From NCBI GenBank assembly GCA_001972305.1, contig BDDD01001475.1, positions 154,751 through 218,750 on the forward strand: a stretch of DNA of 64,000 nucleotides, read 5' to 3'. Under the pieces are notes generated by a model. That model was not told the DNA's origin. It did no database searches and saw only the letters and a list, made by a program, of their open reading frames with translations. A program made the translations under genes and the position numbers. Source of the DNA: Cephalotus follicularis. Taxonomy: Eukaryota > Streptophyta > Magnoliopsida > Oxalidales > Cephalotaceae. Positions 1 through 11,229 of the stretch are shown piece by piece (within the stretch, counting starts at the first letter, position 1; every line of letters begins with the position of its first letter).

Positions 1-196
1 AATAAAACTGAATTTTATTCTTTAACAAACCAATAGGAGGGTATCAAAGAAGGAGTTATCCGTACCTTTGCGTAAACACTAAAATTATCCTCAAGAGAAA
101 ATCAAACAATCCTACGCAGCACTTCCATTGGTACAGTTATCTAAACAATAATTCAAATAAGATATGAGTCACTGATTTATCTAGAACAAAGCCGAA

Positions 197-360
197 GCTG
201 TCGACTCTTTTAACATAAACGTCAACTTGGAAGACAGAGCATCGACACTTTACAAAAATAAAACAAGATGGTGTCAATGCTTTGCATAAACAAAATAGAA
301 TTATTCACAATTGTGGGAAGGTCGACGCTTTGATGAAACAAAGGGGTAAGGCGTCGGCGC
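197..360. repeat. TCGAC-motif array (LTR fragment)
   Basis: TCGAC or one-base variants (TCAAC, TCAAT, TCGGC) begin at 201, 222, 242, 274, 322 and 354. The steps are 21, 20, 32, 48 and 32 bp. The flanks differ from unit to unit, so only the short core is repeated. The same core and spacing recur in other LTRs of this window. Confidence 0.6.
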
Positions 361-454
361 TTACATGAGCTTTGGTGTTTTTACAGTGCTACACGAATGA
401 TAAAGGAGTGAGGCTTAAGACATGTGAGCAGACTAATCTAACTCAACACCCATT

Positions 455-712
455 AACATTGCATGCATACACACGGGCTGCACTCACGCACACGACACGC
501 ACGGCACACACAGCCTATACACACACCAAATGCATAACTCACTTTGTGTACACACAACAAAACACACAGCACACACATGGATGTTACCCGTAAGACACAC
601 ACACCACACATATGCGTACATTACATGCAACACACACTCCTGTACACATGCACATACACACTCTGTTTTCATAGCACACACACACAACCAACACACTCAC
701 ACATGCAGGACG
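455..712. repeat. CA/ACAC-rich degenerate microsatellite
   Basis: An imperfect run of CACACA and CATACA words. Open frames here consist almost only of His, Thr, Tyr and Cys codons and are a by-product of the simple repeat, not a gene. Confidence 0.85.
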
Positions 713-1411
713 ATCCCGACGCCGAGCATGGACAAAGGTGATGGATTTGTGGGCAACAACATTGTCATCAACCAGCTAGATCAACCATCAACGATGCCGA
801 TGGACACAAGAATAAAAACAGCAAAAACAGGGGAGGAACAAACATATGCGTAAATGGTGGCTGTGTTAAGGAGCGGGATGGAATCAATCCCTAAACATGT
901 GATCGGGTTCATATCCAACCCGACCATGATCCAAGATAAACACCGTGACCTCCAATGGCGTCGGCTTACGCAGAGAGAATTAGCTTAACACATGCATGCC
1001 TTTATACAGTGGATATCAAAAGGATCGGTTCACCACAAGGAAGAGAGAAACCGAACCTGGAGTGATGTACTATGGAGACTAAGCAAGATGCTTCCCTCTG
1101 AGCTGCAACAATGGTGCTTCACAGAGAGAATGAGGGAGAGAGCCGAAACAGGGAGACAAAGAGAGATTAATGCTTGCATCATTAGATGGTTTATATCATT
1201 GCATAACAAGATCTTATACCAAAGCTTAGTGAATCAAACCTGGATGATGAAGGAGCCGACGGTGAAAGCGCAAGAAATCTCACTGTGATGGCTCAACAAT
1301 GGCGTCCGACCGTGTAGGTGAAGAAGAAGAGAAATAGCAAAACAAAGAAAAGAAGGTGGCTGGCTTTTAAAGAGGCAAAACGCGTGAGAAGCAAAAATAA
1401 GGAAAAAGAGA

Positions 1412-1642
1412 TATTGCATGGGAAAGATATAGAAAGTGAGAGATGTCTGTAGAATGCATAAGTGAGAGACAGCCAATACGCGGGAGAGAAATGCAAGGAG
1501 AGAGTGTTGATGCAGGAGAGGATAAGTATTGCATGGGAAAGATATAGAAAGTGAGAGATGTCTGTAGAATGCATAAGTGAGAGACAGCCAATACGCGGGA
1601 GAGAAATGCAAGGAGAGAGTGTTGATGCAGGAGAGGATAAGT
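1412..1642. repeat. 115-bp tandem duplication
   Basis: Two adjacent copies with a period of 115 bp. The first starts at 1412 with TATTGCATGG and the second at 1527. They look identical by eye and include GAGAGTGTTGATGCAGGAGA near the end of each copy. The identity suggests a recent local duplication inside the LTR-like sequence. Confidence 0.9.
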
Positions 1643-2046
1643 GAGAGAGTGGGAGAGAAACCATTTGGGAGAGTGAGAGATTTTGGGAGAGAGGGTGGCG
1701 GCAAAAGTGCAAAATTAAAGAAAATAAACTATTTCCTTTTCTAATTGATTTTGCATAATTGGTTTTTAAAACAAAATGGACATTTCCCTTTTTAAAAGAT
1801 TTTCTTCTTAAAATGCATAATTTGGCTTTTCCAAACAAAAGTGATAAATGGTTTTAAAAATATATTTTCTTTAACCATTTACCAAAGATATTTATTGGCC
1901 AATATTTGGAATTAAATTAATCCAAACAAATCAAAATTTTGGGTTATTTATATCTAAAACAAATAGGCAGTCTACAAATATTAATTAAAAAGGGGTCCAT
2001 ATAAAATAAAATAAAATAAATTTTATTCGGAAAAACGGGTATTACA

Positions 2047-2630
2047 ACCGTCATGTCTCCTTGACGTAACTCCATTAATTCTGTCTTTCTCCTGTCTCGC
2101 TCCATCTGTGGAACATAAGCTGCAGAGAACTCTGATTGAAATCGGTCCCAAGTTCTGTCCAGATTTAAAGATTCCCACTTTGCTTCAACCATTTCCCACC
2201 AATGAGTAGCTTCACCCCATAGGCGGTACATAGCAAAGGTAATCTTCTGCTCATCGGTACACCTCAAGGCATTAAATATCCTCTCCATGTCTCTTATCCA
2301 TCGCTCAGCTACATTGGCATCCAACTCTCCCAGGAAGGTAGGAGGATTCTGCCTCATGAACCGCTCCAGGTCTCTGCCAAAATCACCAGCGTGATTGACT
2401 TCTGGAACACACTGTCGGGCTTGAGTAGCCTCATACATCTATCTTATTTGTTCCATGTGAGCAGCATTGGCTTGGATCTGCTGTTGGAAAAGATCAGCCA
2501 TGCGCTCGAAGTTACTCCTCTCATCTTGTACTGGAGGAACATTCACTTCCGGGGCATTTCCGTGAACAGGCGGGGCATCGTTCGCCTCGTCAGCTCTACG
2601 CCTTCCACGTCTGCCTCTCCTTCGATCCAT
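2047..2630 (-). pseudogene. gag: Tekay-like gypsy gag, N-terminal fragment
   Basis: Encodes the capsid part of a chromovirus gag. The likely start is the Met at 2630, opening MDRRRGRRGRRR, a basic N-terminus. The conserved block follows: MRQNPPTFLGELD, then RWIRDMERIF, then YRLWGEATHWWEM, then FSAAYVPQ and finally MELRQGDMTV. One TAG (2439-2441) breaks the frame after about 63 codons. The frame is cut at 2047, just after DMTV, by the LTR-like sequence to the left, so the gag C-terminus, zinc knuckle and pol are missing. The intact homologue at 36356-37220 continues with AEYQARFVELARH at this point. It shares the LTR at 2739-5480 as its 5' LTR. Confidence 0.9.
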
Positions 2631-2722
2631 TCTGTTTCCTATATGGAATGACAAAAATCATTAGGAAACAATTCACTTAATTTTTCTGAGAAACTTATCC
2701 CAGCTTTGCATATATGGAATAT

Positions 2723-2734
2723 GCTCTGATACCA
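2723..2734 (-). other. Primer-binding site (initiator Met-tRNA type)
   Basis: On the minus strand this reads TGGTATCAGAGC, the classic plant retrotransposon priming site complementary to the 3' end of initiator tRNA-Met. It lies 4 bp inside the LTR edge at 2739, so the LTR to its right functioned as a 5' LTR for the gag fragment to its left. Confidence 0.9.
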
Positions 2735-4071
2735 TGCTTGTCACACCCCGTATTTCCATTCACGTACAATGGACCAGCATATGTGGTGATATCAGAATTA
2801 AGCATAAAATAATATTCCAGCATTTCAATTAACAACCATAATTAAATTTGCGGAAGCATTCTATAGGCCGGAATATATAAAAACCGTCCGCACGTATCCC
2901 ATACTACGTGCGGGTAATCCAACAATTATCCTTACATAAAAGGAAATACAACATAACGAGCTATGAACCGTTCAAAATCAAATTACAATACAACATCATA
3001 AATGATCAACCTTAAATAACAAAAGATGCTCTCCAAACTTCAGCAGCAGTCTCCAAATGTCTTGCTTAATCTGAAATTGTAGGGGTTAGCCGTTGTCCTC
3101 ACTTGGCTAAGTAGGAAAATAATGCATGCTAAGAAATATATGAATGCAACATGTATGACAGTTTATATCAAAATAACATTTAAATGAGCCAATATAAGAG
3201 CAATCATGCCAAGTGGCCATAAGCAATCCATATGCAAGAATACCGCATAAGGGTACAATCAATTCAACACTCACTTGGGTGTCACATGTCGCTAACTCCT
3301 AGCACCGACTGTGCACCACCTAACTATCACCTTACGCTCTGAAGATGATAGAAAAGGTAACACTTACTACCGACATTGGCGGGTAGTTTAACAATCAATT
3401 TCTGCATTGCAGAACACTGGGGTGATACTCTGGCCAACTCCTGGCACCCAGAATCACGTTCCGTAGTCAATGACAACCTCCGCCACTGAACCACGGCACT
3501 CATAGACAATCAATTCAATCAATTCAGTTCAATAATATTACAGATGTCAATAGTATGCAATATAAAGTAGTTTTCTTTAGAAACTTTGGCAATTCACTAA
3601 TCGTACCTCTCTTCGGAGGAAAACGATATCACTTCGATAATGGTCTCCATTTTGGGAAACAAAACAGTAGGTACCTCTCATATAGGAGGAAAATCAATAG
3701 TTCATTATTCACTTGAAAATGATAGTTGATATCATAATTTGGGTACATAGCCCATAATTAGTTTCCAATCCTTGAATACAAGTGGTAGTGGTGTTAATAG
3801 CACCAAAACAGTATATACTAACAAAACAGTAGTATATTCAGTAACAATATCATAATTCAGTAGCTCTTGTAAACAATGGTTTCCATTTGAAAATAGTCTT
3901 TAAAACCATGAGTTGTATATATAACACATAGTTCGTTCGATCGTTGCAATATAAGTGGTAGAGATGTTAAATAACATCAAACAGTGTACACTATATGGTG
4001 GTAACATATACAATTCAGTAACGGTACCAAACAGTAGCAATTCAATCAATCTTGTGCAATTCTACCCAGAA

Positions 4072-4185
4072 CAGTCGGCTGCTCTCAAGAACCAGTCGAC
4101 TGTTGGGTTGTGTAGTCGACTGCATTGCCTTGGCAGTCGACTGGATAGGTTGAGTAGTCGACTGCCAAGGGTGGCAGTCAACTGC
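4072..4185. repeat. CAGTCGACTG array, 21-bp spacing (element A LTR)
   Basis: Near-perfect 10-bp palindromes (CAGTCGACTG, CAGTCGGCTG, TAGTCGACTG, CAGTCAACTG) start at 4072, 4093, 4113, 4134, 4155 and 4175. The steps are 21, 20, 21, 21 and 20 bp. Sequence between the palindromes is not conserved. Confidence 0.9.
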
Positions 4186-5189
4186 CTCTGCCCAGAAAAT
4201 GCAGAAATAGCAAGTCATGTAATGCCAAGTTCAATTTTCAATCAGTTTAATACATGTAATTATGCAGAAAATATCCATACATAATATGCATACTCATATC
4301 TTCCATGACATATCATTACCCCTACCTCAAATCGCTATCCCAAGATCAATTGAGTTTGATCTTTCTCTTTAAGTTCCAAGTCAATTTTAACCAATCACTC
4401 TTTCAATTCCAGCAGAATCACTCTATGCATGTTTGTTTATGAACATATGCATCAGTACCAATAAGTTTCAATAACTTAACAGTAGCTTAATCACTAACAC
4501 AATTAAGTCTTAACCTTCCTTTACCAATTTCCTTTTGAATTCTATGTCAAGTACCATTCAATCTAGGATTCATTGATTCTAAGTGTTTGACAGAATATAT
4601 ATTCATACATAGGAACCATTAAGCACATATCATAACACTAACAACAATTAAAATCCATCCTAGAGACTATATCACCAATTCCACTAGCTCCAGTTTACTA
4701 CTTTCCATTTCAATTCTAAGAATTGTTGATTCTAATCCATTAACAGAAGATATTTAACATTCCTAGTCATATATTACCAACATAACAACAGAAAATTCGG
4801 ATCAATGACTTACCAAGAGTCTAAAGCTTCAAAGGTTCCTTCTTTGAGCTTTCTCCAATCCTACCAATGCAAGCTTTCAATGATTCCTCACTTCACTTAG
4901 TGTTTCTAACACTCCAACACCATTCAATCAGCTGATCTAAGTCTCAAAGGCTTATAATTTCGTCAGATTCCTACCTACTCACATGCACTCACATTTTTCT
5001 TTCTTTCTTTCCACCTCATGCATTGTCCTCTCTTCACTTTTCTCTCATTAATTATCAAATTGCAGGTTGTTGATATGTAGAGAACATGCAAACATTCCAC
5101 TTTTGCATGTTCTGGCAGGTGGTGGATGCATGTGCCCATACCTACCTGTCATTCTTGTCTTGCACATGCCAGGAACCTGTTCTGGAAAT

Positions 5190-5275
5190 TCCAGTCGACT
5201 GGCTATAGTGGGCAATCGACTGCCCTCCTCACGTGGCCACCAGTCGACTGTTACCCTGTGACAGTCGGCTGTTTG
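5190..5275. repeat. CAGTCGACTG array, second cluster in element A LTR
   Basis: Four palindrome copies: CAGTCGACTG, CAATCGACTG, CAGTCGACTG and CAGTCGGCTG. The first two are about 21 bp apart. A diverged piece of this cluster is seen again in the LTR fragment at 9001-9189. Confidence 0.8.
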
Positions 5276-5480
5276 GGCTAGTTTAGGGTTTCCAACCTTT
5301 GATACATCTCCAATTGCACATCCAATCAACCCCAAACATTTACCAATCATAGAAATTAGTATAATTGGACAAATAACTCAATTAAAATGTATATTTTATT
5401 TCAAATTTGGATCAATATACATTAATTGAAGTTACGGTTATTACAACAATATACACGAATTGCGAATTACGGTTATTACA

Positions 5481-5491
5481 TTCCCCCCTCC
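5481..5491 (-). other. Polypurine tract of element A
   Basis: GGAGGGGGGAA on the minus strand directly precedes the LTR start at 5480. This is the second-strand primer site of the pol element to the right. Confidence 0.85.
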
Positions 5492-5521
5492 TTAAAGAAA
5501 ATTCGTCCCCGAATTTAGCCT

Positions 5522-6640
5522 TTACATTCCGAACAAGTGAGGAAATGTCTCCATCATTTCGTTTTCACGCTCCCACGTAGCTTCCTCAGTACCGTGAAAA
5601 CACCACAAAAATTTTACCATAGGAATAGTCTTATTCCTCAGCACCTTCTCCATTCGATCCACGATCCTCATCGGCCTCTCTTCATAAGACAATTTATTAC
5701 TGATGAATCTAAGGTCATAGCTCAATATGTGAGATGGGTCGGGCACGTATTTCTGTAACATAGAAACATGAAATACGTTATACACACCCGACAAACTAGG
5801 CGGTAGTGCAATCTAATATGCCACATCTCCCACTCTCTCTAGTATCTCATAAGGTCCAATATACCTTGGAGCCAACTTCCCCTTGAGGCCAAAACGGTGT
5901 ATCGCTTTTGAAGGCGAGATCTTCAGGAAAACATGATCCCCCTTATTGAATTCTAGCTTCCTCCTCTTTACATCGGCGTAACTCTTCTGCCAAATTTGTG
6001 CAGCTAGCAGTCTCTTCTTGATTATTTCCACTTTATCAGTAGTCTCTTGTACCAAGTCAGGTCCCAGTACTTGTCTCTCACCTACCTCCTCCCAACAAAT
6101 AGGCGATCTGCACTTTCTCCCATACAAGGCTTCATAGGGAGCCATTCTAATGTTGGTGTGATAGCTATTGTTGTAAGAGAACTCAATCAGTGCCAGATGA
6201 TCCTCCCAACTCCCAGCAAAATAAATCACGCAAGCCCGTAGCATATCTTCAAGAGTTTGAATGGTACGCTCAGACTGTCCATCGGTCTGTGGGTGGAACG
6301 CAGTACTGAAGTTCAATGTCATTCCCATTGCCGCTTGGAACTTTATCCAGAACCTTGAAGTGAATCTAGCATCACGGTCACAAACAATACTGACCAGCAA
6401 TCCATGCAATCTCACTATCTCCCGGATATACAATCGAGCCAACTTCTCGATAGAATACGTCATGTTCATTGGAAGAAAGTGAGCAGACTTAGTGAGTCTG
6501 TCCACTACAACTCACACTGCTTTGTGCTGATTCCATGAACTTGGTAATCCCGACACGAAGTCCATGGTCACATGCTCCCATTTCCACTCAACCACTGGTA
6601 GCGATTGTAGCAGTCCCGCAGGTTTCTGATGTTCAGCCTT
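5522..6640 (-). pseudogene. pol: Integrase with chromodomain, Tekay-like element A
   Basis: Integrase core and C-terminal targeting domain. The core reads MDRLTKSAHFLP, then IVCDRDARFTSRFW (second catalytic Asp region), then [20 protein letters not shown] (catalytic Glu). The GPY/F-type segment LAPRYIGPYEILERVG follows. The tail has VFHVSMLQKYVPDPSH and then a chromodomain-like end: RIVDRMEKVLRNKTIPMVKF and EEATWERENEM, which places it among chromoviruses. An in-frame stop at about 5812 separates GPY/F from the tail, and the zinc-binding N-terminus (right of 6510) has further stops. It was once a functional integrase and is now dead. Confidence 0.9.
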
Positions 6641-6727
6641 TACTCTCTAACAGGTCAAACATATTGCTACATATTCAGCAATCTCTCTTTTCATACCACT
6701 CCACCACTAATTCTTTTTCAGGTCATG

Positions 6728-8387
6728 CTACAACTTGGAACTTCCATGGTGAACACTGTATTTTGACTTGTGGGCTTGCTGCAGTAGTTCATCCCTGATG
6801 CTCTCGTCATCCGGAACACATATCCTTCCTCGGAACCTCAATATGCCATCATTATGGATGGAGAATTTAGAATCAGTGTCTAGGTTCTCACGAATACTCC
6901 ATAACTCGGTGTCACTGTACTGAGCAGTCAGAATACGCTCCAGAAGTTCCGGTTGTGCTCTAAGATTTTCCACAATAACTCCTCGGATAACCATGAATGG
7001 ATACCATCTCTGAAATTCCTCTAATAGCTTCCACTGTGAAACAATTGCTCCAACAATCATTGCTTTGTGACTCAGCGCATCTGCCACTACATTCGCCTTT
7101 CCTGGGTGGTATTGAATGTTGCAGTTGTAATCATTAAAGAACTCCACCCATCGTCTCTGTCTCATGTTGAGCTCCTTCTGGGAAAACAAATACTTTAAGC
7201 TTTTTTGGTCAGTGAAGATCTCAAATGGAGCACCATAGAGATAGTGCCTCCATTTCTACAAAGCAAATACTATGGCTGCCAACTCAAGATCGTGTAGGGA
7301 TAATTTTCTTCGTACGACCTTAACTTCATCGATGCGTATGTAATCACCCTACCATGTTGCATAAGAACGCATCCCAATCCTTTCCTAGAAGCATCAGTAT
7401 AGACAGTGAAACCCTCATTACCTTCCGGTAATGCCAATACTGGAGCCGAAATCAACCGACTCTTCAACTCTTTCAAACTTGCCTCACAAGAATCATCCCA
7501 CACAAAACTTGACTTCTTTTGAGTCAACTGTGTCAATCATGTAGCAAGCTTCAAAAACCCTTTGATGAACCTTCGGTAGTAGCCAGCCAATCCCAAGAAG
7601 CTACGAACCTCAGTAACGCTCCTCGGTTGGGGCCAATCTACAATACTCTCTATCTACAAACCTCAGCACTTGCTGAATTTGGCGAACAACTGTTCCTTCC
7701 GTAATGTCTGCAATACAACCCTCAAATGCTGCATGTGTTCCTTAATGTTCCTCGAATAAATCAGGATGTCGTCTAGGAATATAACGACAAACTGGTCAAG
7801 ATAGGACTGGAACACTCTGTTCATCAAACACATAAAGGCTGCAGGAGCATTTGTCAAACCAAACGGCAGTATCAGAAATTCGTAATACCATATCTGGTTT
7901 GAAATGCGGTCTTCTCCACATCACCTTCCCGAATCCTCAACTGATGATAACCTATTCTCAGGTCAAGTTTGGAGAACACAGCCGAGCCTTGCAATTGGTC
8001 GAACAACTCCTCGATATGTGGCAGAGGATACTTGTTCTTCACAGTTACTTGATTTAGCAGCCTGTAATCAATGCATAGCCGCATCGATCCATCCTTCTTT
8101 TTCATAAACAGGACTGGTGCTCCCCACAGTGACACACTCGGTCTGATGAAGCCCTTATCAAGATAATCCTGCAATTGAGTCTTCAACTCCTTCAGTTCAG
8201 CAGGAGCCATTCGGTACGGAGCTTTTGATATAGGAGCAGTCCCAGGCAATTGTTCGATGCTAAACTCTATATCTCTCTCCGGTGGAAACAAGGTGAGATC
8301 ATCCAGAAATACATCAGGAAAATCACATACAACAGGAACTTGTTCAATACTAGGCGTACCTTTCGTGTGATCAATCACATACGCCAA
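6728..8387 (-). pseudogene. pol: Reverse transcriptase and RNase H, Tekay-like element A
   Basis: RT reads [11 protein letters not shown], then [69 protein letters not shown] and the active-site box [12 protein letters not shown] (about 7760), all in family order. RNase H follows with [13 protein letters not shown] (7400) and [20 protein letters not shown] (7100), the usual tether before integrase. The catalytic DD pair survives, but the frame is broken by stops near 7872, 7660, 7270 and 7190. This is a degenerate gypsy pol core. Confidence 0.92.
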
Positions 8388-8417
8388 ATAGCCTTCACAT
8401 CCTTGCTTGAAATACTT

Positions 8418-8993
8418 CTATGGTCTAGTATACGAAATGATCGGAGTAGAAACATTCTTCTCCCTGATAAACTTACACTCAGTCCCATCTTGAAGATAAA
8501 AGGTCATCATCTTGTTATAGAAATCAACACAAGCATGATGAGCATACAACCAGTCCATCCCCAAGATTACATCAAAATCCTGGATAGGTAATACTATCAA
8601 GTCAGCAGATAACTGAATCCCAGCTACCGTGATCTCACAATCTTTCATTATAGTATTAGACAGAAGACAAGTACCACTTGGAGTACTCACCTCCAATACA
8701 TAAGGTAATCTAGAAGTAACACCATGCAAGTTACAAGCAAATTTAGATGCAATAAATGAATGTGTGGCACCAGGGTCAATCAGTACGTGAGCTAGTATGC
8801 CATATATAAAAATGGTACCTACCATAGCAGTAGTAGATTCTAGCACATCATCTCTAGATAAGGTGTAGACCCTACCTTTCACAATCCCTTTCCCGGTATC
8901 CTTCCGCGGTTGAGTAGCTGCAACACTACCACTCGCACTAGCACTTCCCTGTTGTTCGCGTGCTTGATCCCTCATCATTGGATAACCATTCAC
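8418..8993 (-). pseudogene. Gag tail and aspartic protease, Tekay-like element A
   Basis: Begins in the gag-protease linker (RKDTGKGIVKGRVYTLSRDD) and runs into the retropepsin-like domain: HVLIDPGATHSFIASKFACN, then LPIQDFDVILGMDWLYAHHA. The catalytic triplet D-S/T-G has become D-P-G, which should abolish activity. A stop at about 8417 cuts it from RT. Upstream (right), the zinc knuckle and the rest of gag are absent, and at about 9001 the sequence jumps into LTR sequence, so several kilobases were deleted. Confidence 0.88.
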
Positions 8994-9000
8994 CTCTACG

Positions 9001-9189
9001 GTCCAACCAGTCGAATGTTCCCCTGTGACAGTCGGCCGTAGGTGGCGGATTTTGGGTTATTTAAGTTTATCCCCTCAATTAAATTCACAACCACAATTCA
9101 TATAACAATTGGACATTAAAATTCAATGTAAGGGCATATTTATTCATCAAGACTACAATATACACGAATTACGAATTACGGTTATTACA
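9001..9189 (-). mobile_element. Remnant of element A 5' LTR (outer end)
   Basis: The last 70 bases match the right end of the LTR at 2739-5480 in order: ACAATATACACGAATT, then ACGAATTACGGTTATTACA ending at 9189. Further in it has a CTGTGACAGTCGGC unit like 5258-5275. Only about 190 bp of a 2.7-kb LTR remain, joined directly to the gag-protease linker. The two copies are clearly diverged, so the element is old. Confidence 0.75.
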
Positions 9190-10062
9190 AAGTCTGTGAG
9201 AAGTAAGAAAAAAGAGAAGAAGTTAGTGAGAGGTAGGTAGGAAGAAGAAGGAAGAAAGGGAAGGTGCGGTGCAAACTCTGTCTGGGTGAGTTGTGAGTAC
9301 TCCCTGTGAGGTTCAAGCTCCTCATTCGTTGGATCCTTACTTCTAGCGTGACTGAGTATCTCCTCTACAAGTCTTGGTTCTCTTATTCTCCATTTCTTCT
9401 GTAGTCAAACATGGTTAAAGGTGATTCTCACTAGTCTTTGATGTCCTTACTCAAGTGTGGTACGGTGGATTCGGAGTCCTCGGTACACTGAGCAGTGAGT
9501 TGGTATCCCTGGTGTGTTTCACATCTAAGATGGTGAATGTGGATCCGCTGGTAGATCCGAAGCTCTAGATGGGCTGTTCGAGTTCTGGGAATATGAAGAA
9601 TCCAGTGGTATGGTGGATTCAGAGTTCCAAGGAACTGATAAACGTTGCAGGAGCTGGTCTTGAGAGACCCAGGTATGTGACGTTTTACTGTGGTTTCGTG
9701 TATGGTTATACTAACTTAACCATTTTGTGTTGAGATGTTTTGTGAGTTTGTGTTTTAGCATTCAGATTCTAGGTAGACGCGGTTCCTCAGATCTTATATG
9801 ATGAATACAGCTGTTATGGCCATGTAAGATGCGTGTTCTGGCAGGGAGTTAGGGTGATGTGCATCCTGGTAGAGGAGTCAGTTGATGTATATCCCCTGCT
9901 GAGTAGTGCATAATAAGCTTTCATTGTAGAGTAGTCCACGTCGGGTGTCCCTTGGTGAGCAGTGCATGTCAAGCATCTTCTTGAGCATTTACCAGTTGAA
10001 GTGTCTCCTCGGTTGTGGCTAAGCGGTGATTCACGGGCCACTTGGAACGAAACTAATGCTAC

Positions 10063-10245
10063 GTGATTGCCGATGAGGTAGCTCCTCGATCGATGTTCAT
10101 ATAGTGTAGTGCTAAGCTCGTGATTGCCGACGGGGGTGGGCTTGCGTAGCCCCTCGACCGATGTTCATGTAGTGAGGTGCACCAAACGTGTGATAGCCAG
10201 GGAAGGAGTGCTCACGTAGCCCTTTTGTCGATGTTCATGCGGTGT
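10063..10245. repeat. 57-70 bp tandem repeat, three units
   Basis: Units start with GTGATTGCCGA or GTGATAGCCAG at 10063, 10120 and 10190. Each contains GTAGC(C)CC..CGA.CGATGTTCAT. Unit length varies by an internal insertion. Confidence 0.75.
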
Positions 10246-10622
10246 TCTGGAAGTGGGTATCTATATGTGTATATGAGGGATGTGTGCAGTCTGGTAGCCC
10301 ATGACCATGTTGATGGATCTTCAACGGAGTTGTTATTTGTGCTTGCTGAGGTGGTTCTAGCTATGGAAGTGTGAGAGTAAGGAGTTTTCCTTAGTTTTGG
10401 TCGTCCTCCCGACCTCGAACCAGCTCGGTCCCTGAAGACGATTTGTCGGGTGAGCCCTAGTGGATCCCTTGGGTAATGGGTCGGGGTGAGATTTCATCTC
10501 CTTATTGTAAGTTGAGCGTTGGTGGGACCTCGAGTAGTTTTCCCAATGCTTGGCGTTTGTCCCTGGGCCTTGTGTTGATCCCTGGCATTGCATATGTTAA
10601 ACGTTGTCGTTTCCTTGTGCAC

Positions 10623-11007
10623 GGGCATTGTTGTTGTGGTCGTCTCCCCAGACATTGCTGAGTGTAGTGTCTCCTCAGGCATTGTTGAGTGTAGTGTCTC
10701 CTCGGGCATTTGCTGTTGTGGTCATCTCCTCGGGCATTTGTTGTTGTGGTCATCTCCCCAAGCATTTGCTGTTGTGGTCGTCTCCCTAGGCATTTGCTGT
10801 TGTGGCGGTCTCCCCGGGCATTGCTTGTTAAGGTGGTCTCCCCGGGCCTTGCTAGTGTGATGGTCTCCTCAGGCATTTCTTTTTGTGGTGGTCTCCCCGG
10901 GCATCGCTTGTGTGACGGTATCCTTGAGAATTTGCTTGTGTAGTGGTCTCCCCGGGTATCACTTGTGTGGTGGTCTCCTTGGGTGTTGACTAGCGAAGTG
11001 GCTTCTT
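10623..11007. repeat. 27-28 bp tandem array, about 14 units
   Basis: Units resembling GGGCATTTGCTGTTGTGGTC plus TCTCCCC start at 10623, 10650, 10677, 10704, 10732, 10760, 10788, 10816, 10844, 10870, 10899, 10926, 10954 and 10981. Every step is 26-29 bp. The step is not constant, so no single reading frame is kept along the array and the open frames here are not believable proteins. Confidence 0.9.
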
Positions 11008-11229
11008 TGGTGTTTTGTTGAAGAGGCCTTCTAAAGCGTGAATCTCCTCGGGCTACCTGGTCTGGTGCTGGGAGTTAGTTGGTATCTATGGATGGTTGAT
11101 ATCCGTGGATGGGCTGTTGTTCCGTGGGTGGTCTGGCTCGTTGCCTGGTACTTGGTAGCACTTGTGGCCTGGTACTTGCGGAGCTCGTTGTCTGGTGCCT
11201 TATAGTGGTTGTGATCTGTTATGGTCTGT

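Larger units (their letters stand above)
1..2046 (-). mobile_element. LTR-like fragment, minus strand, runs off the left edge
   Basis: On the minus strand the sequence starting at 2046 reads TGTAATACCCG, a typical start of a plant gypsy LTR, and it abruptly interrupts a gag reading frame at 2047. No protein domain is recognisable on either strand. The stretch holds an AT-rich part (1720-2040), a 115-bp tandem duplication, a CA-rich microsatellite and a TCGAC-type array. I infer that it is most of one LTR longer than 2 kb whose other end lies outside the window. The paired LTR is not visible, so the family is unknown and the left extent is a guess. Confidence 0.5.
2739..5480 (-). mobile_element. 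LTR of Tekay-like element A (2.74 kb), shared by two internal regions
   Basis: The plus strand starts TGTCACACCCC and ends GGTTATTACA, so the minus-strand LTR runs TGTAATAACC...GGTGTGACA with the TGT/ACA ends usual for these elements. At 2739 it is followed by a Met-tRNA priming site and gag. At 5480 it abuts a polypurine tract and the end of a pol gene. One LTR therefore acts as the 3' LTR of the pol at 5522-8993 and as the 5' LTR of the gag at 2047-2630. It has no coding content and carries two TCGAC arrays (4072-4185, 5190-5275). The outer end sequence TTACGGTTATTACA occurs twice (about 5431-5444 and 5467-5480). Confidence 0.85.

Noticed and set aside
484..853. Several overlapping His/Thr/Cys-rich frames on both strands
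   Set aside because: By-products of the CA microsatellite.
9573..9578. ATGGG as left target duplication for the LTR ending at 12336
   Set aside because: ATGGG follows the LTR end at 12337, but the copy at 9573 is followed by CTGTTC rather than a clean TG start. The 5-mer is too common to count.
10502..10876. Minus-strand 124-codon frame rich in Arg, Gln and Thr
   Set aside because: It is a translation of the 27-28 bp tandem array. The 28-bp steps shift the frame, so no constant peptide repeat exists.
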